The notes beneath the pieces were generated by a model, which had not been told where the DNA came from, searched no databases, and worked only from the letters and a program-made list of their open reading frames with translations. A stretch of 64,000 nucleotides of DNA from Morinoia aosen (taxonomy: Eukaryota > Arthropoda > Malacostraca > Amphipoda > Talitridae), in contig CM059566.1 of the NCBI GenBank assembly GCA_030386875.1, forward strand, positions 44,118,068-44,182,067, given 5' to 3'. Of the stretch, positions 36,359 to 47,360 are shown in pieces (the first letter of the stretch is position 1; each line of letters begins with the position of its first letter). Both the position numbers and the translations under genes were made by a program.

Positions 36359-37739
36359 TGAGTGTAGTGAATTTAGCACAAAAACGTAAACATCGAAAGG
36401 TTAAGTTCGGAGGACTTTCTATGATCACAATAATTACGACGAAGCCAGAAACTTCGCCTCTCTTTACTGCAACCACAAAACGAAACAATGATTCACTTCT
36501 ATTGGGTTCACTATATGTAGTTGTAGCCGAACCTTTATGCATCGGTAAACATGAGTCGAGAGAAGAACTGGTGTAAATTTCCAAGAGAAGAAACACTGTT
36601 TGACTGAACTTAGTTTGAACTCATGACTTTCGGCATTAAAGACGAGTGCTCTGCTGACCAGCCTACGACGCGAAGGTAATAAATTAATCTAATTACCTCT
36701 TTAAATACAATTGCATGTGGAAAACATAAGTCAGAAAAAACTTGAAGCCACGTGAGTCTAAATTCCAGGCGATCTGGAGGGGATACTCTCTATCAGATGC
36801 AGGCTCTCCTCTCTTTCTTTCGACCATCTCAATTGGCTCTCTCTGTATCAGTTCTCTCTTTAAATTTGCTCTCTCCTCCCTCACACCGCCCCATAGAGTA
36901 GCTCTTTAGCCTCATGTCCGCATCCGTTCTGCCAAAGTCTCCAGTTCCGTCCAGCCCCATAGCGACTCTTCTTTTTGGTCTACGCAATCTTCCTTCCTAC
37001 ATTGAGAGATTCATTTCTACGTTTGAATCTGTCTATGGCGACGTCTACGTCTTGGAATGATGACTATTGTAGTTAAGTATGGAGTACATACTTGACACCG
37101 GCGTGGAATATGTATATGGAATAACACCATGCGCAAGCACGGAATATGCACAGGGAGTTTCCAGTGTTAGGTATTCATCTCCCATTGGACTCATATTTTC
37201 TAATAAAATAATTTGACTTCGTTATGAATGACTACATTCCGTTGCGATATCTTCTCATAAGAATACCATATTTCTCCATTAGTTAACTTTAAACTGGTCT
37301 CCAGAATCCGTGAGTTTCAAATGCAGAGCCTCCATTTAGCTCATTCTGAATAATGTTTCCCTATGTTTTATATTAGTTTATTCAATCTCATTTTGTTTAG
37401 GTAAAGATTCCTCGATACATAAATACATTGTTCCGCACCAGCTATTACCATTCTATGGCAAAATTTATTAAAATAACAATTTCACTATTTTATACGTCAT
37501 AATTATTCTATGTGATCATCTACCTCATCCAGAAGCTCTTGTTTACGGTAACTCTCTCTTATAACTTGAGGTAAAGTGGTGAAGAACGTTCGTGAGCTCA
37601 TTTTTTCAACACCGGTTAGCTCATCATTCTGTTTTACTGTCCGCCGGTACTCATTGAGAAATCTAAATCGAGTTTCTCTCTAAATAGCATCTACTCTTTA
37701 ATGCAAAATGACCTCGCATAACTTTTTCCGAGTTACTTT
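36359..37739. other. Non-coding DNA
   Basis: Short overlapping frames on both strands near 36321-36596, none convincing. Confidence 0.55.
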
Positions 37740-37935
37740 TTTCTCCCTGCCACATGCCCTTCCTCTCTTCCTCTCTCTCACATCTACCCCTGCATTCAGC
37801 TGCCCCTTCTCTCATCTGGCCTCTCTCTCATCTACATCCTCTTTGATCTACTCCTCCTCTCTCATCTACCCACCTCAGGTGCTCTCTTTCTAACCTCCCT
37901 CCCTGCCTCCTACAGGTTCCTCCCTCCTCGCAGTC
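37740..37935 (+). repeat. Pyrimidine-rich tract
   Basis: CCTCTCTTCCTCTCTCTCAC and CTCATCTACC/CTCATCTGGC blocks. Irregular low-complexity DNA; the small open frame across it is not convincing. Confidence 0.6.
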
Positions 37936-37989
37936 CAGCAGCCTCGATCTGCGGCTAAGAAGCCTTCTATTGAGCTGAATGCATAGAGT

Positions 37990-38160
37990 GGATAAGTGGA
38001 AATCTTAAATTTGGCTGAACGAAAGTCCTAAAGTAAATGAGCGTAAGTCCTAAAGTGGATGAACGCACGTACCAAAGTGAACAATAGTAAGTTCTAAATT
38101 GGGCGACAGCGTTACGCGCGAGTCGTAATGCGGATAAACGCGATTCTAAATTAGAGCCTT
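37990..38160. repeat. Degenerate 22-bp tandem repeat
   Basis: Units such as GAACGAAAGTCCTAAAGTAA, GAGCGTAAGTCCTAAAGTGG and GAACGCACGTACCAAAGTGA follow each other at 22 bp from 38017, with decayed copies on both sides. Confidence 0.7.
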
Positions 38161-38383
38161 GGAGCCAAAACTACGTAAGAAAATATCAGCATGAAAAGCT
38201 TCAACTCTAATATGAACGAAGTAGCAGCGTTAGAAAGCAACTACAGCAGCAAGCAACAACGACACGGAGAGCAACACCGGCGCAGCACGGCGTCGTGAAG
38301 CAGAGCAAAAAAACCCAAATGAAAGCCACCAAATTCTTGAGCCACAATAGGCAATTAGGCACTAACCGCACTAAAAGGAGAAA

Positions 38384-38512
38384 ATGATGTGGTCAGGAGT
38401 GATAGTGTTCAGCAGCAGCAGCTTTTGCGGAAGTTCTTCTGCACAGCCGCCTTCGAGGCAAAGTCATTCAAACGAGGCATTCAGTAGTTCACAACGCATG
38501 AAAAAGACTTGA
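38384..38512 (+). CDS. Speculative 42-codon small ORF before a splice-donor-like site
   Basis: AAAATGATGTGG gives a fair start context for MMWSGVIVFSSSSFCG. The frame is Ser-rich and ends KKT-stop at 38512, two bases before GTGAGTACG, which is a donor-like sequence. The 200 bp upstream are rich in CAGCAAGCAACAACGACA, as in many arthropod 5' leaders. This could be a small uORF in an untranslated first exon, or chance. I found no homologous motif. Confidence 0.15.
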   Translation: MMWSGVIVFSSSSFCGSSSAQPPSRQSHSNEAFSSSQRMKKT

Positions 38513-39258
38513 ATGTGAGTACGGAACTATATGCTTTATGTATTTTTCAGCGTTAGTTGGAGTTCTGTGTGCATTTAATTTCCAATCGTTCGACAGTAAA
38601 TAATTCATCTAAAAAGTGTTCCCTCGTCAAAATTAGCATGGTGTCATTATGCATACATATTCAGTTCATATAAAAGCACAAAACACTCATCCTTCGAGGC
38701 CGTGATTATACCACGTCCAAGTTACGATACAGTTTAAGGGACGTCTCCGTCTTAAAACTTCCTCCTGCTGCGCTAGATCATCCATCGGTCATACGCGTTA
38801 ATTATTAAGCCGTGTAAGTGCTCGACAGGATTCGACAAACGTTACGCCAATGCCGAGAAAAAAATTCAACCTGGACTTGAATTATTGTTTCTACTGTAAA
38901 TGTAAAGGTTTCAGCTAAAAAAATAATGAGACAGTAGCGAAATTTCGAGAGACTCATATCACAAAAAAATGAGGATGAAAAAATGGATAATATGCAATAA
39001 ATACCAACAAAGAACGAATCAGCCCACCGTCAGAAGAACCACTTCAACTTTGTTACTCGATAAATTAGGCGGAATTGAATGAAATATAATTCATTCGGTA
39101 CATTGGAATTATTGGCTCTATGGTAAGTGGTAAGCTTGTATGGAGTGGGTGTAGCAAATAAATTGGGATCGCCGTGTAAAGGATCAATAAAAAGTACCGT
39201 TTCAGAAATCTATTTGCTTCTGCGAGCAAGTTATCAAGAATTTTAAATTGTGTGGAAG
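38513..39258. other. AT-rich non-coding DNA
   Basis: Follows the donor-like GTGAGT at 38515. Nothing else seen. Confidence 0.55.
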
Positions 39259-39470
39259 CTTTGCGCTTGGCGGCAATGGTACGAGTTGGGGGCAGGCTAC
39301 ACGAGCAGCCACCTCACCCCCCAGGCCCGCCGCTCGCCGTTCCAACTCAATCCACAATCCAAGAACTATAAATCGAGCCGGAACTTTGCGCTTGGCGGCA
39401 AATGGTACGAGTTGGGGGGCAGGCTACACGAGCAGCCACCTCACTGCCCAGGCCCGCCGCTCGCCGTTCC
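39259..39470. repeat. Direct duplication with 125-bp period
   Basis: CTTTGCGCTTGGCGGCAA through AGGCCCGCCGCTCGCCGTTC occurs at 39259-39343 and 39384-39470 with few differences. It is GC-rich against AT-rich surroundings. Confidence 0.85.
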
Positions 39471-39774
39471 CTCCTTGAGTCTCCAAGCACTGGAAGTAAA
39501 GAATGAGAGTGAACATACAGGTGCTTGATCCTTAATTGCCTGAAAAAGAATTTACGTAATTAATTTTAGTTTGTTTGATGAGCCACCATCAAACGTGATC
39601 CATCAATATATTGCTCAGAATAATGCGTGATAATGGTTCGAGTCCTAAAGGAAATCTCCATGATATAAATGGCAGGGGTTCGGAAACTTTAGGGGTTTGG
39701 CAAGTCCGGCAAGCTTCCTCACCTTAAGGCATAACGCCACGAGATGTAGATCCCCTGGTAGTGGATTTACGTCC

Positions 39775-39890
39775 GCCTGTCCCCAGTCTGGTAAGTTGAC
39801 GCAGCGTGGAAGTCCAGCGCCTCCAGCAGGTAAGTGTGGAGCAGCGTGGAAGTCAAGCGCCTCCAGCAGGTAAGTGTGGAGCAGCGTGCT
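39775..39890 (+). repeat. 40-bp duplication carrying GTAAGT splice-donor-like sites
   Basis: The unit GCAGCGTGGAAGTCMAGCGC plus CTCCAGCAGGTAAGTGTGGA is repeated twice, giving two CAG|GTAAGT sites 40 bp apart. A third, CTG|GTAAGTTG, lies just upstream at about 39790. No long open frame enters these sites. Confidence 0.75.
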
Positions 39891-40198
39891 CCCCGTAGAT
39901 TACGTAGGATATGGCATTAAATGAGCAGTTTACGCCGATGGTGGTGCCCGATTGGAGGTCTGTGAAAAGTCTGATTATTCGGTGCTAATGCACGCTTAAG
40001 TATACTTCTTATCGATCGTCAGTCGCTAAGAAGAACGGAAACTGCCGGGCCAAGAATTTGTTCCCTACATCCTGCCCTTTAAATCATGAAAATAATTTTA
40101 CTAACCTGATGTTCTTAAATCTAGCTTAAATCTAATAGGCGAGCTGGCAGAATAAAATAAACAAGACAGCACGCCGAACTAAGGCTAGAAATTTGTAC

Positions 40199-41223
40199 AG
40201 GGTGGGAGACTGTTGAATGCGATCAAGAGTTTCTACGTTGATAGCAGAGCATGTGTGAGAGTAGGGAATGAGGTGAGTGAATGGTTCCCAGTTGTGACAG
40301 GAGGGAGACAGGGATGTGTGATGTCGCCGTGGTTGTTTAATTTGTTTGTGGATGGTGTGGTGAGAGAAGTGATTGCCAGAGTGTTGGGAAAAGGTGCGCA
40401 GTTGGTGGGACGAAATGGTATGTTTTGGGAAGTGTGTCAGCTGTTGTTTGCAGATGATACAGCGCTTGTGGTTGACTCAGAGGAAAAACTGAGGAGACTG
40501 GTTGCAGAGTTTGGTAGAGTGTGCGAAAGGCGGAAATTGAGGGTAAATGTGAATAAAAGTAAGGTAATGAGATGTTCAAGAGGTGGAGTGTTTGGTACTT
40601 TGGATGTGAGGTTGAATGGTGAAGTTTTAAAGGAGGTAGAGCATTTTAGATACCTCGGGTCGGATGTGACTGTTAAGGATAGTATGGAAGTAGAAGTGAG
40701 GCATCGAGTGAGTGAAGGCCGTAAGACACTGGGTGCAATGAGGAAAGTTTTTGAATGCAGGAGTTTGAGTATGAATGCTAAGAGGGGACTGTATGAAAGC
40801 TTGATTGTGCCAGTTTTGTGGAGCAGAGTCCTGGGGGTTGAGAGCAGCTGGGAGGAGGACGTTGGATGTGTTTGAGATGAAGTGTTTGTGGAGCATGTAT
40901 GGAGTAACCAGAAGAGATAGGGTCAGGAATGAGTTGGTTAGGGGGCAGACGGGTGTTATCAAAAAATTGAGCAGGCGAGTTGATGAAAGAGTGCTTGGAT
41001 GGCTTGGGCACGTTGAAGGAATGAATGTTGAACGGCTTGTGAAAAATATATATATGTCGGAAGTGAGTGATCTTCGAGCGCGAGGTAGACCACGGATGAG
41101 TTGGATGGATGGGGTGAAACGTGCTTTGTATGAGAGGGGTCTGACTGTGGACGTGGCGAGAGGGATGGCTGCGGACAGAAGTGAGAGGGGACAGTGCATA
41201 AGACGGAAATTTTGTTTTTGACG
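40199..41223 (+). pseudogene. Reverse transcriptase fragment, one frameshift
   Basis: The first frame (about 40199-40875) shows the reverse transcriptase signatures GGRQGCVMSPWLFNLFVD and LLFADDTALV, the latter holding the catalytic Asp pair, followed by a thumb-like segment with VNVNKSKVM. At about 40810-40825 the homology passes into a second frame, which stays open to TGA at 41221. That frame carries AESWGLRA, FEMKCLW and the basic tail motif RARGRPRMSWMDGVKRAL typical of LINE C-termini. One small indel therefore separates the halves. There is no start codon in a sensible position and the enzyme lacks its 5' half, so it cannot be active. This is a retrotransposon relic, not a host gene. 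Confidence 0.88.
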
Positions 41224-41510
41224 CGGTACTGGAAGCTGCCCGCGTGTGATGGGGTTGACCTGTCCTGTGAGGGGGGAGGGGCTGCACTCAATGAAGCGGT
41301 CGGGGTAAACCAGCTTTGGCTGTCGGGCCTGACTGTGGAAGGTGGTTGTGCTGGGCTGCTGCTGATCCTGGTAGTTCAGGTTCGGCCAGTGCTGCCTCTC
41401 TCGCATCCTAGTGACTAAGTGTGGTGATTGTGGCCTGCTGTCGGCTACCCTTCCATAGAGAGGATAAGCCCGGTATATGTATGTATGCATGTATGTATGT
41501 ATATATGTAC
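40199..41510 (+). mobile_element. 5'-truncated non-LTR retrotransposon (CR1/L2-like LINE), decayed
   Basis: Sequence coding for the C-terminal two thirds of a LINE reverse transcriptase begins abruptly near 40199. It runs through the fingers/palm, thumb and C-terminal region, then about 240 bp of 3' untranslated DNA, and ends in a TGTA-rich simple repeat (about 41472-41510), a common kind of LINE 3' tail. The endonuclease and the N-terminal half are absent, as expected from incomplete reverse transcription at insertion. The superfamily (CR1/L2 versus another APE-type clade) is judged from the style of the motifs, not from an alignment. A TTAA MITE starts 27 bp further on. Confidence 0.85.
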
Positions 41511-41537
41511 ATTGGAATTATAAATTAGGCTCATGAA

Positions 41538-41760
41538 TTAATACGTTAAGTGCTTCGGGTTAAACTGAAGTTCAATATTCAACTTTAATTAGAGTTAATT
41601 ATTGAGATTAATTTTGAGAACCAACATCAAATAGAACGCGCATTCATTAAGTTTTCAATAAGCATTATCGGAATTGAGCCAGTGGCTGCTTGTCGGTCAG
41701 CAGCATTATGAAAATTCCCTCGGTGACCACCGGTGGGTCACGCCGTTCTTAAAGTGTTAA
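41538..41760 (+). mobile_element. TTAA-flanked piggyBac-type MITE, copy 6
   Basis: TTAATACGTTAAGTGCTTCG to GTTCTTAAAGTGTTAA with intact TTAA flanks. Its interior CATTATGAAAATTCCCTCGG and ACCGGTGGGTCACG are shared with the other copies. It lies just downstream of the LINE tail. Confidence 0.78.
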
Positions 41761-41984
41761 AGGACACCTCAAATCAAGACAGCGAGACGCTACCCGCTAC
41801 CTCAAAACGTACTGTACCCGTGAACATTGCTGAGAGCGCAACGCTGTGCACCAGGCGACGCTCGTTCAGTCAGATCAGGTGCACAAGAAAGAAAATAAAA
41901 AAGAAAAAAAGTTATTTCCAACAAAGATGGTACAAAAAAATAGTACCATCATTGGTTTTTAAAGTATCTTAAAGTTAATACACT

Positions 41985-42021
41985 AGCTGCCCGCTGCGCT
42001 GCCCGCTGCGCTGCCCGCTTA
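41985..42021. repeat. 12-bp tandem repeat CTGCCCGCTGCG
   Basis: About three units of GCTGCCCGCTGC. It follows ACTAG, the kind of string seen at the ends of some arthropod repeats. The parent element is not identified. Confidence 0.6.
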
Positions 42022-43098
42022 AAACGGCCCCTCATCACCCACAGGTCTGCAGTCAGAGCCTGCGTTCGTGGGCTTTATGCCTCAGTAAAGTTCGAAATAT
42101 CGCTCAGGGGGTAAGAAAAGAGACCTCTCATTAAACCAATTTAAGGCCCAACGGCATAGCTTAGTGTAATTATCCAAGTTCTTAATGCTTCCCATAATTT
42201 ATGAATGAAATAGTGGAGGTGTATGTTTTCATGGGCGTGAACAACTGCTAGTATTTGAAAGGGTTGAGGATATCAGAAATGTGCGTAAAGCCAAAATGAA
42301 GGTTAGAGAACGATAAAAAGCGGTATGAGCGGCTTGGAACTCGTGCGTGGAATCTAAACTTCTGATAAATGAAAAACAGTTAAGGAAAACAGTATTTTCA
42401 TTGCAATTTCCGACTCCAAAATGAAAACGATTCTCCTGCAATGGTAGAAGTTCCTGACAAACCGAACATCTAAAGGAAGCAGTTCGAGGAAAATTTTCAG
42501 TGATCTTACAAGATTTCTGATGAGAATGAACAGTCAAAAACAGCAACTTTTGGCAAATCCAAATAATTTTTAATGAACTATCATGACCAAAATATTTTTT
42601 CAAGGAAATATGGGAAAAAATTTAAATACATATTTTTCCTTTCCACGAATTTCAATCGCAAATTTTATGGTAATTCGTGAAGAATTACTTTCCAAAATTT
42701 GTGAAAAATATTTATCACTAGACAAACGAAAATTTTTAAAGGTTTTGAAGACTATCTTTGTAGTCAGTGACGCCAAAAATTCCCATTCGTACACATCAAT
42801 GGCAATACATAATTTTGTTGCTTCTAGCACATTACCGTGCAAAGATTAGACCCCAACACATATAAGCGGTTCAACTTACTTCGCAGGCATATCTAATTTC
42901 AATCCAGTTTTCGAACGGATACGCACATTAATAGGTATCAGAATAAAAATGTACAAACTTATTACCCTCACATTACGCACAAGAAACACTAGCATGGAAC
43001 ATGAAATCATTCGGTTACTATGAGAATTTTTTTTAAAGATGTATCTACTCAAAAAATTCCTACAGTTTGGCAAAATTATTTTTTCGTGAAACTGTGAC
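42022..43098. other. Non-coding DNA
   Basis: A 124-codon minus frame (42229-42603) overlaps an 88-codon plus frame. Neither shows motifs or splice context, so no gene is called. Confidence 0.5.
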
Positions 43099-43170
43099 AT
43101 TGTACTCATTGTACTCATTGTACTTATTGTACTCATTGTACTTATTGTACTCATTGCACATGTACATTGT
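43099..43170. repeat. 9-bp ATTGTACTC microsatellite
   Basis: Alternating TTGTACTCA and TTGTACTTA units, with CATGTACAT at the right edge. Confidence 0.85.
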
Positions 43171-43309
43171 ACTCTTTGAAATCGGTGAAATAATTGTAAA
43201 AATATTGGACTGCTGAACGCGTCTGGACATGAAATTAGACATTTCGTTTTTCAACTATTTTGAAGCATTTGTATCGGTATGCTTACGGACAATGTACTAA
43301 ACTCAGTCT

Positions 43310-43380
43310 TATTAATGTATTAACATAATATTAATGTATTATATGATGTATTATATAATGTATTATATTAAATGGTATCT
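43310..43380. repeat. ATTAATGTATTATAT repeat
   Basis: TAATGTATTA-like units of about 13-15 bp, AT only. Confidence 0.65.
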
Positions 43381-44051
43381 ATATTTATGAATAGACTAGT
43401 GAACTTGTACCCTCAATAGAGTGCATCTTCGCTCACGAGAAAAAGTGCAATTTTAAATTCATTTGCTGAGATTTCCTAGTAAACTTCCCCCGTCCACGTT
43501 AAAAACAAAGGTTTTGTCTGCTCTACTTCAGAAATAATAGCGTGTATATAGGATAAATAATTTATAATCTATGGGTAATGATATTCACTTAAAAAGTCAC
43601 TGATGCCTGACCCTACATCTACAGTTTGTAGGTTTTTGGCATCAGTACATGCCTGTCATAAGTTATGTTATTTTACTAGCCAAAATTGTGCTTACAATCA
43701 AAGTAAAGCCTTTCATTTAATGTTCCACACGGCAATGATTTTCGCCAACGTCTTTTCATTATTTATTTGATGAATAGGATTGTACTCAAAGTTTAGTTTT
43801 TTCTCTCTTAAGACGATCATAAAACAATGAAATTTAGTAATCCTGAAGTTCTCGTGACACCATAGGCCATAAAATATACGAGGATGCCGTTCAAAAAAGA
43901 TAAACAAATTGCACAAAAAATAGACAGATACGATGAGATTTATGTACGTGGCCGGTAGCACTACATCACCTCGCTCCTGCTGCGCAATGAATACGGAAAA
44001 TTGGGCGAAACAGTCAACGAACGCTTAAAAACATACTGAGAGCAGCTTAGA
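43381..44051. other. AT-rich non-coding DNA
   Basis: Nothing recognised. Confidence 0.6.
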
Positions 44052-44411
44052 ACTGATTATAAGTTTATTCCAGCCTCCCTAACCACAACAAAGGTATTCC
44101 AAAGCGAGGAAGGATGAAGACACCATTCAGAATGGAGATAAAATGACGCAGAATCTGAACTCAAGCTATGATCCCACGCAAGATCCTCTGCACATTAAAA
44201 CAATAAGTTGAGAAGGGAGGATTTAAAACAAGGTAAAACTTGAATAAGATAGACAGAGTTGCTTGAAACACGACAGCAGTGAACCGAAAACAGATGGTCC
44301 TTAATAAAATAAAAAGCCTACCCTATTTCAACAAAAAAGAAAGCCTGTCTAATTCTCAGCACAGTACTTCATATTTCCCCCTGGGATTGTTAATGCCCGC
44401 AGATACGAATG
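44052..44411 (+). mobile_element. SINE-like family copy, diverged at the 3' end
   Basis: ATTATAAGTTTATTCCAGCC, AAGCGAGGAAGGATGAAG, CGACAGCAGTGAACCGAAAA and TTTCCCCCTGGGATTGTTAA appear in family order. The terminal CTGAGGGG is not recognisable. Confidence 0.72.
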
Positions 44412-46084
44412 CAGGAAGCATAGCTCGTCGCACTGAGGTAGCTCAAAGTGCAAGAGGCTATCCAATTGTCGCGGACATACTGACGAAGACAGACATCTTC
44501 GACACAATTTACCCCTCTCCACTCTCCAAATGAAGCCCACACTCACACGTAGCAGTCCAAAAGCAACAACTCGCTCGTCAAGGTTTAATAAAGAACTGTC
44601 CTTTTGCCTGCACTCCGTCAGCAGGAATGAGTGCCTGGGACGGCGTTCATGTCGCCGACGGATGGTGACAGACCATGTTCCCCCTCACTCACCACTCAGC
44701 TTCACAATCGCAGCGAGCGCAGCAAATATTCAAAGTTTTTTAGCAGACGCAGTGCAGTAGTCTGCCCATATATAATCCTGCCTGTAGTGAAGGTTCTGCA
44801 CGAATTTCATTTCATTTGAACGGCGAAATTTTCGAATACGTCTGAAAGAACTTGCAGCAAATAAAATGTGTTCTAAAGCTTGCACTTCTCATGACATTTT
44901 CCATCGCTATTAATTAACAGAGCATTCCTAACATATATAGGCGGTTTTGAACGCTTCCGTCACTGAAATAAGATAGTTACGCCATCGCTCAAAAGTTATC
45001 TTCCATTGAAAAAAGTTTGCATGGGTAAGTCGTTAGCTTACTTAATTGATAAGCTTCGATGAGCTTGAGGAATTTAGATCTCGTCTTTGAGCAAATCAGA
45101 AAAAACCTCTGAACACAGTATTCACTCACTGCTGGCTCATAGAGATAGCGGAAAGAACCAAGATCGAGCCAGTAATCAGCGGTCATTACTACTCATTTTC
45201 ACTGATAATTTTATGTCTAAAAGCCGTACTTCAATGTAATGTACGAACTACTTGGAAAAATTGGGTTATTCCAGTGGAACGTTTCAGTCACGACACATGC
45301 TCGTTCTATTGGATCAGAGTAGCAGCACCACACAGAAGGTGGAGGGGCGTAAAACATTTTATCCTTAGGTTCATTTTCTAAACACGGCTTGGAAACGTGC
45401 TTCACTCAAGAGCTGTAAAGCAAAAAGTTCACCCAATTTGATAACTATAATTATTTTTACGTGCCGCATAATTTTTTTTTTTGCTGGTTAAAATTTATGT
45501 AACGATTACGGAAGTTCATAATTTTGTCTGAAAACCACCAGAATTCGCTCATCGCGCAATCCAGTTGAGTATTTCCACTCCCTTGCGTCCCCATCAGAGG
45601 AGAGTAAAGTTTCAGACTCCTCCAAAGCACTCAACGCCTGTTATCACCTGTCTTGCCTCCACCGCCTAATTGTACAAAAAGTCAAGAATGGGGGCGGACC
45701 GTCTACAAGTGAGACCGTCTACTGCTGAAACAAAAACGCATTTACGCCAGAAATTTCACGAAAAGGTTTGATTTAATATTTTTAAAGAGGTACTATTGTG
45801 CTAAGAAGATGAAGTTCGGATGAAAGGGAGGTTTCATCGGCCACTCGAATCGAGCGGAAACGAAAAGTCTTGAACAAAAATAAGCTGGAACACCAAATTA
45901 CTTTCAGCAATTTTGTCCGCTAAATATTGGTGCCAGCACAGCATATTTAATGTTTACCATTACTGACGCTCTTCTTCTCTTCAACACATGTTTCACTGCC
46001 ATCGTAGCATTCTACGTCGTTGAATAGAACTTGAAGTTTCCCGCAGTCTTACAAGCACTTGCCACCCTGCAGCCACTGGGCGCT
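44412..46084. other. Non-coding DNA
   Basis: Short frames only. Confidence 0.55.
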
Positions 46085-46945
46085 CCCTTCCAGCCCCTGC
46101 ACAGCACCCACCACCCCCACACAATACCCACCAGCCCCACACAACACACCCACCAGCCCCCACACAACACCCACCACCCCCACACAAAACACCCACCAGC
46201 CCCCACAAAACACCCACCACCCCCACACAACACCCACCAGCCCCAAACAACACCCACCAGCCCCCGCAAAACACCCACCAGCCCCCACACAACACCTTCC
46301 AGCCCCCCCACAACACCCACCACCCCCACACAACACCCACCAGCCCCACACAACACACCCACCAGCCCCCACACAACACCCACCACCCCCACACAAAACA
46401 CCCACCAGCCCCCACACAACACCAACCACCCCCACACAACACCCACCAGCCCCAAACAACACCCACCAGCCCCCGCACAACACCCACCAGCCCCACACAG
46501 CACCCACCACCCCCACACAACACCTTCCAGCCCCCACACAACACCCACCAGCCCCCATACACAACACCCACCAGCCCCCACGCAACACCCACCACCCCCA
46601 CACAACACCCACCAGCCCCCACAAAACACCCACCAGCCCACACACAACACCCACCAGCCCCCACACAACACCCACCAGCCCCCACACAACACCCACCAGC
46701 CCCCACACAACACCCACCAGCCCCCACACAACACCCACCAGCCCCCACACAGCACCCACCAGCCCCACACAACACTCACCACCCCCCACACAACACCCAC
46801 CAGCCCCCACACAACACCCACCAGCCCCACACAACACCCACCAGCCCCCACACAACACCCACCAGCCCCACACAACACCCACCAGCCCCAAACAACACCC
46901 ACCAGCCCCACACAACACCCACCAGCCACACCACACACCACACAG
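46085..46945. repeat. 20/21-bp C-rich minisatellite, ~42 units
   Basis: Units are CCCCACACAACACCCACCAG with four or five leading C, plus a CCACCCCCACACAACA variant. The C-count changes shift the frame, so His/Pro/Thr-rich (plus) and Cys/Gly/Trp-rich (minus) frames of up to 450 codons arise without being genes. Confidence 0.96.
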
Positions 46946-46969
46946 CCAGACGAGGGCGGCAGCCAGAAC

Positions 46970-47360
46970 GGCGCCTGTGACGCGCTAGACAGACCTGCTC
47001 CCTCCTCCGCCCCTCCGCTCCCTCCACTCCCTCCACTTCCTCCTCCTTCATCCTCCACTCCCTTCTCTCGCATCCTCCACTTCCTCCTCCCTCACCCTCC
47101 TCTTCCTCTTCTTGTATCCTCCACTTCCTCCTCCCTTACCCTCCACTTCCTTCTTTCTCATCCTCCACTTCCTCCTCCCTCACCCTCCACTTCCTTCCCT
47201 CTCATTCTCTATTTCCTGCTCCCTCACACATCACTTGCTTCTCTCTCATCCTCCATTCTAATCCTCCACTTTCTACTCCCTCATCCACCTCTTCCTTCTC
47301 CCTCACCTTCCTCTTCTTTTTCCTTCACCCAAAACTTCCTTCTGCCAAACCTTCTTCTTA
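46970..47360 (+). repeat. Pyrimidine tract (CTCCACTTCCTCCTCCCTC)
   Basis: About 390 bp almost purely C/T on the plus strand with a loose 24-bp period (CTCATCCTCCACTTCCTCCT). It adjoins the previous array, and long mirror-like polypyrimidine DNA such as this can form triplexes. Confidence 0.8.

Noticed and set aside
40337-41490. Minus-strand frames of 80-287 codons opposite the reverse transcriptase
   Set aside because: Antisense shadows of the LINE coding strand.
42229-42603. 124-codon minus-strand frame
   Set aside because: No domain, splice context or codon signature that I can show.
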